The position numbers and the translations under genes were made by a program. 64,000 bases of DNA, taken from the NCBI RefSeq assembly GCF_014356525.2, contig NC_052506.1, positions 13,762,783 to 13,826,782 on the forward strand, read 5' to 3'. The notes beneath the pieces are model-generated. The model did not search any database, was not told the DNA's origin, and was given only the letters and a program-made list of their open reading frames with translations. How positions within the stretch are numbered: the stretch's first letter is position 1; every line of letters begins with the position of its first letter. Positions 23,106 through 33,200 of this stretch are shown here, piece after piece. Source of the stretch: Nilaparvata lugens (Eukaryota; Arthropoda; Insecta; Hemiptera; Delphacidae).

Positions 23106-23304
23106 CAAACTAGTGATGTTATTTTATAATCATCAACTTGGATGAATCATAATTTGAAATTAGAGCAAATCAACTGTAGAATAATTTTTATTCATTATAA
23201 TTGTTTTGATAATATCCAAAAATAGATTTTCAATGCCATAAGCTTTGGAAAATACTGCTTTACATCAAGATATTCACGTCAATTATTAGCCAGATGAAGA
23301 TTAT

Positions 23305-23455
23305 GGCCCGGTTGCACAAAAGCCGGTTAAATTTTAATCGTGATCAATTTCACGAGAACCAATCAGAGAAGGCTTTTTTGAAAAGAGGGTTTCTCTGATT
23401 GGTTCTTGTGAAATCACGATTCAAATTTAACCGGCTTTTGTGTGCAACCGGCACA
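23305..23455. mobile_element. Fold-back MITE family D, copy 1
   Basis: Arms GCCCGGTTGCACAAAAGCCG and CCGGCTTTTGTGTGCAACCG. Inside, AACCAATCAGAGAA pairs with TTCTCTGATTGGTT. It is a whole-length hairpin lying about 200 bp upstream of the EF-hand-gene promoter. Confidence 0.75.
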
Positions 23456-24283
23456 AAAGGTATTAAACTTGATGTGACTTTTGTAACACGTGTGCATGTA
23501 GATCCCGGATCTTCTCTTCCATTTGCATCGTTAATGACGAAACTGATCTTATTTCTAACAATTAAAATATTCAAATTAACCAAGTTATAGATCTACTTCT
23601 TAACCTTGGGCTGACAATTCAATTAGGATAGTTAGACTTAGATATTCAATTTTGAATGGTTAATCTTTTTGACATTTCCAGTTCATACTAAATTTTTATC
23701 AATTATTTATTTAGAATGTTCATTCAACCATAATTTTATCCATCGTGTTAATTTAATCAGCATGTAATGTGACTTATACATTAATTATACCTATGTATAA
23801 TATTTGGACAATTTGAAACTAAATTAAGAAATTGAAGAAGTTTTGGGCAATAGCCTGCTTTTCTTTTCTGATTGTTGTATTGTTTTTGCTAACCTAATAA
23901 ATAAATAAATATATAAATAAATATGCAGTTAAGAAACACATATTTTAAGTATGAAATACGAATGTGTATTAGGGTCAATCTTACATTTCGCATCCAGTAC
24001 TTTATTCAGATCGATAAAAACATGTTTAAAGCATTTTCAAGAAGTTTTTTGACTCAAATAATGGGCATACAGGTAAATTTCGAATTATTGACTGAAATAA
24101 TTATTTGATTGAAAATTCAATTCTACACAGAATAGGTCAATTTTCATGTTATATCAACCCACACAAATGTATCAGTATTATGAGCGGCTCTTTTATTGAT
24201 TGATCATTATACAGAGTGTGTATAATAAGTAACCGGACTGACCTCAGGAAAATTTTTATTGGCAAAATATGGACAGTTTTTCT

Positions 24284-24690
24284 TTAGAAATCTTCAAAAT
24301 CCCCATTGGAGTCGATAACATGCTGATACCGGTTTTTCAAATCCCTGAACGCTCCCTGGAAGTCGGCAACCTCCATGATGTCTAGAGCCCTCGTCGTAGC
24401 ACGTTGAACGTTTTCCAGAGTCCCGAACCGGGTTCCCTTAAGTTGCCTCTTGATCTTGGTGAACAAAAAGAAGTCCGGTGGTGCCATATCTGGACTGTAT
24501 AAGGAGGATGTAGCAACGTTACCCTTGACTGTTTGGCCAACTGCTCGGTGACGAGCAGGCAGGTGTGTGACGGAGCATTGTCGTGATGGAGGATCCACGA
24601 ATCGGCAATCCCCGGACGGACTCGATGAACCCGGGCGGTTAGTTGACGGAGCACCTCTCTGTAGTACTGGTCGTTTACAGTTTGGCCACC
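24284..24690 (-). pseudogene. Mariner transposase C-terminal half, left arm
   Basis: Minus-strand frames together show ILHHDNAPSHT (second catalytic Asp region), LHPPYT, then APPDFFLFTKIKRQLKGTRF (third catalytic Asp). The C-terminal helix ends near SNGDFEDF. One frameshift near the PPYT/SPDMAPPD junction. D,D34D mariner class. Confidence 0.85.
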
Positions 24691-24705
24691 AGACATAGAG
24701 TTTGT

Positions 24706-25119
24706 GCCACCCGGCCAAACTGTAAACGGCCAGTACTACAGAGAGGTGCTCCATCGACTAACCGCCCGGGTTCATCGTGTCCGTCCGGGGATTGCCGATT
24801 CGTGGATCCTCCATAACGACAATGCTCAGTCGCACACCTACCTGCTCGTTACCGAGCAGTTGGCCAAACAGTCAAGGGTAACGTTGCTACATCCTCCTTA
24901 TACAGTCCAGATATGGCACCACCGGACTTCTTTTTGTTCCCCAAGATCAAGAGACAACTTAAGGGGACCCGGTTCGGGACTCTGGAAAACTTTCAACGTG
25001 ATACGACGAGGGCTCTAGACATCATGGAGGTTGCCGACTTCCAGGGAGCGTTCAGGGATCGGAAAATCCGGTATCAGCGTGTTATCGACTCCAATGGGGA
25101 CTACTTTAAAGATTTCTAA
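24706..25119 (+). pseudogene. Mariner transposase C-terminal half, right arm
   Basis: Mirror image of the left arm, with ILHNDNAQSHT and APPDFFLFPKIKRQLKGTRF. It has a frameshift at the same junction as the left arm, so the break predates the duplication. The arms differ by scattered substitutions and indels. Confidence 0.85.
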
Positions 25120-25513
25120 AGAAAAACTCTACATATTTTGCTAATAAAAGTTTTCCTGAGGTCAGTCCGGTTACTTATTATACAAATCCTGTATAAGTTC
25201 AAGCATTACTATTATTATTGGTAGACCACTACTGCTCATTTTTAAAGGGTTGTCATATTAGATTCAGCTAATGTAAGCTGAACTGGAGCAGTTCTCAAAA
25301 ACAGAGCGATTGTGCTTTGATACTCCACAAAAGTATTGCACGTGTTCGATGATTGGAGCTTGAGTTTAGTGAAAGAATAGAAAATAAAATATATTATTTG
25401 AAAATAATGCACATTTGTATCATCCTTGATGAAAGGTTGCTTGAGTTTTTAGAGTTATGAAAATTGTTTTTAAATTATCTTCATTAATTCCATGACCTAT
25501 TAATGGAATCATC

Positions 25514-25768
25514 AGTGGAGTGGCCGTAGTCGAGTGGATCAGATGCTGGCTTTATGATTCAGAGACCCGGGTTCAAATCCCGGCCCGGGCAAGATATTTA
25601 TCTCGGGCCACTCCCGTGTATCGGATGGACACGTTAAGCCGTCGGTCCCGGTTGCCTAAAAAGCAGTCGTTAGGTCATGTCAGAGGCCCTGAAATTGATC
25701 AGTTGCGACCTGAAAACTCTGACACCAGACCTGAGCCAGCCAGGTCACACGATATTATTATTATTATA
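25514..25768 (+). mobile_element. Full-length tRNA-derived SINE
   Basis: The head has a pol III box A (TAGTCGAGTGG, about 25527) and box B (GGGTTCAAATCC, about 25569). It ends in a tRNA-like CCCGGCCCGGGC. The body is ACTCCCGTGTATCGGATGGA then GTCGGTCCCGG. The tail is (ATT)n near 25752. It is not a functional tRNA gene: the head lacks a proper cloverleaf and runs straight into the body. Confidence 0.8.
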
Positions 25769-26100
25769 TCAGTGGTATTCTCATTGGACTATCTAAATTC
25801 AAATTCTCCAGATTTATGAATGAGAACAAAAAACTTCACGGTTTCTCATTTCTATACGAGAAATTGTTACCTTTTTTAATCCCCTTCCAACACAAAACTT
25901 CCTCAGCTTAACCACCTGATCAATGAGTCCAGATTAAAAATTCACTATGTGAAAAATTAATTTCCCTGATCTCAAGAAATCTTTTTTTGTCAGATCTGAC
26001 AAGTTTTTTCCTGTGTTTTAAGCTTTTGCTTTTATATACAATACCGGTACACATATATTATTCACTTTTTTATCAGTAAACTTTAGTAGAATTTTCACTT

Positions 26101-26724
26101 TTAAGGCTGTACAAAGGCTGAAAATAAACTTTCTACACGTGATATTTTTCTAAGTTTTTCAATTTGTATATCATCAAGCTAACAAAATGAAAAAATTTTC
26201 TCAGGAAAACATTTTTTTCCGATCATTACTTTTTGAGATATGAGCGCCTGAAGTTTGAATTTTTTGGACAGAACATCTCAAATTCGGTAAGATATAGATC
26301 CATGAGATTTAGAGAATAGATTCTTCATGGTATTGTTGATCTAGTAAAACAAAAATTTTCTGAAAATATCAATTTTTGAAAAAGTTATTCAATTTACCAA
26401 AAATAACTCAACTAAAAGTTATTTTTAGTAAATTGAATAACTATCTTAAAAAGTGATATTTTCAGAAAATTTTTGTTCCACTAGATCAACGATACCATGA
26501 AGAATCTATCATCTTCTGAATCTCATGGATTTATCTCTTACCGAATTTGAAATGTTCTGTCCCAAAAATTTAATCTTTAGGCGCTCATATCTCAAAAAGT
26601 AGTGATCAGAAAAAAATTCCTGAGAAAATCTTTTCATTTTGATAGCTTGATGATATACAAATCGAAAAACTTTGATAAATATCACGAGTAGAAAGTTTAT
26701 TTTTAGCCTTTGCACAGCCTTAAA
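26101..26724. mobile_element. Fold-back element family C, 624 bp palindrome
   Basis: Ends TTAAGGCTGTACAAAGGCT and AGCCTTTGCACAGCCTTAA. Arms of about 305 bp pair across a centre near 26408. Open frames here are by-products. It lies about 360 bp downstream of the GR stop. Confidence 0.8.
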
Positions 26725-26799
26725 GAGAAAGGTTTCTGTAATGTTTTAATGCAAATGAACGATAATTGAATCATCAACTGACATCACAAAATACATCAG

Positions 26800-26975
26800 T
26801 TGATTGATAAACACAATATAAAACATGTAGTACCTTTTTTATTGAAAACATTTTAAAAATTCAAAACATTTCAACGACTAGTTTCGACCTACTTTGGTCA
26901 TTTTCAAGTTGAAATATAATACATGTTTTTATATTGTTTTTATTAATATGAATAAAGTAGCTCATACAAGTGATT
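26800..26975. repeat. Small fold-back element with GAAA hairpin core
   Basis: AATATAAAACATGTA and TACATGTTTTTATATT are inverted. Within it, 26882-26911 on the minus strand has TTGAAAATGACCAAAGTAGG then TCGAAAC. Confidence 0.5.
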
Positions 26976-27087
26976 TTATCAGTTGATTGATATGGCTTGA
27001 ACCTCACTACAAAGAGAAATTTCCTGTCATAAATTTAATGAAGAATACAGTGCGATACAAATCGTAATCTGCCTCATTTTCATGTTT

Positions 27088-27255
27088 TCAAAATCCAAAA
27101 GTTGTGACGTAGTTTTGATACTGAACCAAATCCACATGTGAGATGGATCTCTTATTTCTGCTTGCTCCGTCCATATTACTGTCCTTGTCTTCTCCATAAA
27201 ATGAAATTTTGAATTGTAAGAGAATAATCATGTAGTTGATCCATGTGATGAGGAT
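27088..27255 (-). CDS. Gr: Gustatory receptor last exon (helix 7 and tail)
   Basis: Acceptor GATTTTACAG precedes 27255. The 55 codons start with helix 7 (ILITWINYMIILLQF), the family's diagnostic motif. A polar tail of about 40 residues follows, longer than the usual few residues after the motif. Stop is TGA at 27090-27088. A possible ATTAAA poly(A) signal lies about 50 nt downstream on the minus strand. Confidence 0.85.
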   Translation of the reverse strand: MLITWINYMIILLQFKISFYGEDKDSNMDGASRNKRSISHVDLVQYQNYVTTFGF

Positions 27256-30200
27256 CTGTAAAATCATATGAATAATTAGAATTACAAAATAACTGTGGTA
27301 TCCAAAATAACTGTAAAATCTATCGTTATCTATTTTGTTGTACCTTGACTGCCAAGGTAATTAGAATACCTCAATACCTGTATTCTTATTAGCTTCTCAT
27401 CATCTACTGTGTATCTGTTTTTTGAAAGGGTTTATTTAGAACCAAGTTTATCTGAGTGTTGTGTTGAAATTTTGTAAATTATGCGGCGTCGGTTTTTTTA
27501 ACTAGGCTACAAAATATTTACAGAAGTTCTATCATGAAATTAGGTTTTCGTTTTATGTAAAGACTATTGAAAAACAGGTCTGATTTGAAAAGTGCATTCA
27601 TCCATTGAATAAGGACATTTATAGAATAATAAGGCACATTAAGTGCTGGTTCACAGCAGTCGGTTAAATTTTAATCGTGATTAATTTCATGAGAACCAAT
27701 CAGAGAAGACTATTTTTCGAAAAAGCCTTCTCTGATTGGTTCTCATAAAATATATCACGATTAAAATTAAACTGACTGCTGTGCAACCGGGCCTAAGACT
27801 TATAAAAAACAAATTCCAAAATTTTTCATTGTTGTCGCATTATTAAGGTTATTAAATACAAAGTAGAAAGATTTTTCTGAAGCTATTGAAATTTTTTATA
27901 ACTTAACTTATATAGAAATAGTAAAAGTAATGTCAATTTCTAGTTGAATCTTATAATTATTTCAATCTCATCTAACTTACCGAACAAAATAATTGTCTGT
28001 CAATCCTGCCATAGCCACTAAATATTATTTGCGTATTGGTGATTGATATTTTTTTCAGAAACCGCTTTCCCTGCAATCATAATGAATAATTGTTAGAGGT
28101 TGAAAATTACTGAGATTCACAATACATTAGTAGTGATAGTTGATGAATAGTTACATTGCGACATTTAAAAATGCATCAATACCGTATTAAGTTACATCAA
28201 TGTAATAATTGATATAAAATGAATATATTTTTTAGTTTGTAAACGAAGTATCTTATCTCCGCACATTTCATTGGTATAGGCTATTATATTTTAATCTCGT
28301 TTTTCCAAAGATTGAACTGAATTAATTGATATTATAATTTACTTATTTAATTTTTTATATAGCAGGAAGACTTTTCATTTCATGGACTCATAGACATTAC
28401 AATCGGATTTATGTATCTATATTTTGACTTTTATACATGCATCATAATATTTTTTTTTCAATAAATGGAAAATCGTACTCGCCTGTTCATGAAGAGTAAT
28501 ATCACTTAGTGCATTGTCAGATAGAATTCCCAACATTTTCTTTTTGGTGTTATCAACCAACTGTAAAATTACACAGCAGTCATTAGCTCTTAAATCTATT
28601 TTTTATAAAGTTCGTTAAATGAAAATTATAGTTGGGTACTTTTCTATGAAAATAGATCAATCTCATCCCTAATATATTCTCAATATCTATTCATTTCAGT
28701 TATTGTTCATCTAGGTACTTTATCTGAACTTAGAAAAAACAAGAAGCCTATTGATCTCAGACGAATAAGTTTAGCATTTAGAGATTCAACATTGAATGTG
28801 CATCATGAGGCAGATAATAATTTTTCATTTATCAATTCTAATAGAAAATAATATCATAATCATTTTACACAGATTATTGAACTGGAAATGAGAGTTATAG
28901 TCTCATTGATTTGGATAATATTCTTCCTTCCACTAATATAACACAGCCTAGCATATTTAGGGTATAATATTGGAAGTTTTTCAAAATGAGTGTTATTGTA
29001 GCCTGTCACATCAAATAAAGTCGAATTCTATTGTCGTCTGCGACGAATAAACTTTCACCTGAAGTAGTTTAGCGTTGAATTTCCCTCTGTTGATTCTGCA
29101 AACTGCATGATCCTTATTACCTTATTGCTATTATAATTTTATTATTATAATAAACTATTACCATATTCTTATTACATATCTCTCCTCGCTTCTGTTGAAA
29201 AAATCAAAATAACAAACTAATGGTATCAGACTTGACTTGACTATCATACTGGTAGACTAGTTTATGATAATCTATACCATAATAAAGGAAAGAACTGGCT
29301 TATACACGTACGGGATAGGAAAATTTTGTTTGACGCAGCATCACGTCTGAACTACTGAACTGATTAACTTGAAATTTTGCATAAAGATTTTTAATTATTA
29401 ACAGAGTATGGTTATAGGCATACTTTTAATTTTCCAAGATTTCATTACGTCAAGTTTTCAATTGTGAAGTTTTGTAATACCCTTGCGGAGCACGGGTCAC
29501 CTGCTAGTAAGTAATAATTTACTTGGCTATTTTCATGTGAGGTGATACTTTGGAACAAACATAGTGAATTTCCTAACTGACAAGGTTTGTTTACCATCTA
29601 TCAATATATATTCGACAAAGGTAAGTAGGCTACAGTATTAGAAGGTGATACTCACAGCTTTTTGTGCTGATCCAGCTGTGGTTGAGCCAAGCCAGAGGTA
29701 CACCAGGCATATCGTCGTCTGGCCATGTAGTCCCAGGACAAGGTCGGTGAACTGTGACCTCTCTTTCGAGTCTCGGAGAACCTTCAATAAGATCTCGATG
29801 GTCATGTAGCGAAAAATAAACTCGTAGAAGACAAACCCATGGAAAAGTAACTGTAGAAAATTGATGGCCAACTGATAGCCGTAGATGCTGGAGAATGTCA
29901 ATGTTAGACGACTTTGCAGCTTGGCCAATTTCACCCATAAGTACTCATAGTGAGCTCGGTCAATGCAGCTTTCCTCCTGTCTCAAGTCTTCTTTGTAATC
30001 GTCGGAAAGTTGCAGAGCGGAATTTCTCAGCGCATCAGAGAGCATGTACCACATTAGCTCTGTGTACAGTCTTATCAGATATATCACTGAGTAGAAAACA
30101 GTGACTAAGAATGATAATCTGGCATCGAAAGGAGGCCCTACACAACAAAGAACAGACAAGTTAGATTGGTCTGGTAATAAAACATATACATTTTAAAAAC

Positions 30201-33200
30201 ATATTGTCACCTGGTCATATGGGACATATACAGGGTGATTCATAATTATGGTAAAATATTTTAATACGTGATAGTAGAGGTAAAAATAAGAAAAAAAGTT
30301 CCTATAAACATATATCCATAAACGCTTAATTAGCGAGCTATACAAGGTGAAAGATTTCGCCCGGAATTCAGTTCCTCTGTTGAAATACACCGATGCTGAA
30401 TTGTTTGGGGACTAGTTTTTGAAAAACTTTTGCTGGATTCATATGGAAAAATATCTGAAGAATTGAATAAGACTAGTCTGGAAGCTGTAGTGTGAGTAGT
30501 TTTTGAGAAAAAAGTTGAAATATGCAAAAAATCTAAGTAGAAAAACACAGACTTCTACGTTTGATGCCCAATAACTTTCTTTAATGACCAGTAAACAAAT
30601 AATTTTTCGCAATAAAAATTGTAGAGAATTTAATTCTGAAAAGAATGATGTAAGCTGTGTAAACTAAATTTAAATAAAAGTTGGATAAAATGTATTCTTA
30701 TGTAGTACATTACACACCAAAAATTTGCTGTTTTATGAGGAGAGAACTAATAATTCATAGGTTGTAGCTGATTGCAAATAGAATATGGATTTTAATAACA
30801 GCTGTTCCAAAACAGCTGATTTATTTTGTTTTAAATAAGGAAATATTTAAAAGAAATTATCAGCTGAAAATTATTTTCAGAAATATTTTAGCTCACTGTT
30901 GAACAAAAAACAAACTGTAAGTTAGGCCTACTGCAGCCGTGCTGTGTTTTTTGTTTAATCTATTAACCAGTTATTTGTAACCATTTCACTTTGCTTTTGT
31001 GTTAAGTGTTAACTTTTTAAAAAATGGCAGGTAATTTTAGACATTATTCATACTCCGAATTAGCTGACATGCATTTTGAAAACAAATAATTAGCGAATGG
31101 AATGTTTTTTTTTATGGAATGGGACACTACTCTAATAGTACTGAAGCAAGACGTTTGTATCAAGAGAACTTTCCTAACCGAGTATGTCCAAGTTCAAGGT
31201 TTTTTGCCATTATTCATCAACGTCTGTCTGAAACAGATTCTTTGATATCCAAAGAGCACATTTATGCAGGCAGACCTCGATCTACTAAGACTGTTGAGTT
31301 AGAAGAACAAGTGTTCTTAATGAAATTTATGAACATCCCGAGAAGAAAACGAGAGAATTGTCAGTGCAGTTTAATGTCAATCAATCTATTATTTGGAGGA
31401 TACTAAAAGAGCAACAATTACATCCATACCACCTCCAGAAAGTTCGTACTCTATTGCCACGAGACTGTATTCCCCGTGCTGGTATTTGCCGATGGATTTT
31501 AGTAAAACTTGTTTACCCAAACTTTTTAACAACCGTTTTATTTACCGACGAGGCACACTTCACAAGAACAGCTATCGTTAACGTCCACAACTAACATATT
31601 TGGGCAGCTGAGAATTCTCATGCCATCAATCCTAATCTTCCACAACATCAGTTTTCAGTAAACATTTGGGCAGGAATCATAGGAGCAATCTACTTCTGTT
31701 CGAGCTTCCTCCCAGGCTTAATGGCATATCTACTAGTCTTTTGGTATAAGTTTAATGTCATTTAGATATGCTACTTTCATATAAAAAAAACGTTTCATAA
31801 AAAACCGAATATTTTATTTGCAATCAGCTACAACCTATGAATTATTAGTTCTCTCCTCATAAAACAGCAAATTTTTGGTGTGTAATGTACTACATAAGAA
31901 CACATTTTATCCAACTTTTATTTAAATTTAGTTTACACAGCTTACATCATTCTTTTCAGAATTAAATTCTCTACAATTTTTATTGCGAAAAATTATTTGT
32001 TTACTGGTCATTAAAGAAAGTTATTGGGCATCAAACGTAGAAGTCTGTGTTTTTCTACTTTGATTTTTTGCATATTTCAACTTTTTTCTCAAAAACTACT
32101 CACACTACAGCTTCCAGACTAGTTTTATTCAATTTTTCAAATATTTTCCATATGAATCCAGCAAAAGTTTTTCAAAAACTAGTCCCCAAACAATTCAGCA
32201 TCGGTGTATTTCACCAGAGGAACTGAATTCCGGGCGAAATCTTTCACCCTGTATAGCTCGCTAATGAAGCATTTATGGATATATGTTTATAGGAACTTTT
32301 TTTCTTATTTTTACCTCTACTATCACGTATTAAAATATTTTACCATAATTATGAATCACCCTGTATATGAATCATGCATATATTTATCTCATATTGATCA
32401 GGATTTTAGAGTTTTTAAATTAAAAGTTCAATGAACAGTATTTTGTCTGAACAATCTTTTGTCATCGACAGAAAGATTGTTTATTTTAATTGTTGTCAAT
32501 ATTAACGTTAGCTTCTCTCTGTTTTTATAGCAAACGTGCGTTTGTGCGACAGATAGAAATATGTACTTGAGATGGCTTTTATGTTTGGCATTGACTGAGT
32601 TTATATTAATACCCAAAATTTAGCTTTCGTTCGGCAGAGTTCGTTCGGTAGGACTGTGAGTAAAGTCCGGTTGTTCTGGTGAAAAGGATATATTTTTCTC
32701 TTGTTTTATAATACAGTTTTCCTGTCGCAGTTCGGGCAGTTTAGAATTGTATTATTGAATAAGACGGGATCTGAACTTATTTTACTAGATCAGTTATTTT
32801 ATTTTTATTTAATAATAATTAACGTCGCGTTTCAACCAGTGAATGTCAAAGGGGGAAGCCATCTTCAAAGATGGGTGTTATCCTTTTTGAGTTTTCTTTT
32901 TTATATTTTTCATAACCACAAAGATTGTATCTCTTAGCAGCAAGCAAGTAGTTTCCCCATTAATTTCATTTAAATATTGTTTTCTTCTAATAAAGTAATC
33001 TTGATTGTTTTAATTGTAATATATGTTAAAGATTCATTAAATTATATGGTAGATTGTTCACCTTTTGATTGTATCATTACAACCATCAAAAACCATTACT
33101 TATAGTCTTCTTTTCTCCTCATCCTTACAATATACTTTTTTCATAATAAGTTGGTAGGCATACTATTCATTCCTTTCAACAGTATTGTAATTAATGTGAA

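Larger units (their letters stand above)
24210..25193. mobile_element. Mariner palindrome: two head-to-head element ends
   Basis: The outer ends are matching terminal repeats, TACAGAGTGTGTATAATAAG on the left and the inverse of TACAGGATTTGTATAATAAG on the right, flanked by TA. The arms, about 490 bp each, meet near 24699 with a spacer of about 20 bp. Each arm encodes the C-terminal half of a mariner transposase, pointing outward from the centre. The N-terminal half is absent from both. Confidence 0.85.

Noticed and set aside
23350..23590. Paired ORFs on both strands
   Set aside because: Product of the near-perfect hairpin MITE at 23305-23455.
25514..25590. tRNA gene suggested by box A and box B
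   Set aside because: The sequence runs on into a SINE body and (ATT)n tail, and other copies share that body. It is a tRNA-derived SINE head, not a tRNA gene.
30193..30548. ORFs in the 30.2-30.6 kb region
   Set aside because: They lie in the terminal inverted repeat and recur mirrored at 32204; not genes.
32640..33000. Possible solo LTR
   Set aside because: Suggestive composition and an AATAAA, but no TG..CA ends or target duplication could be defined.
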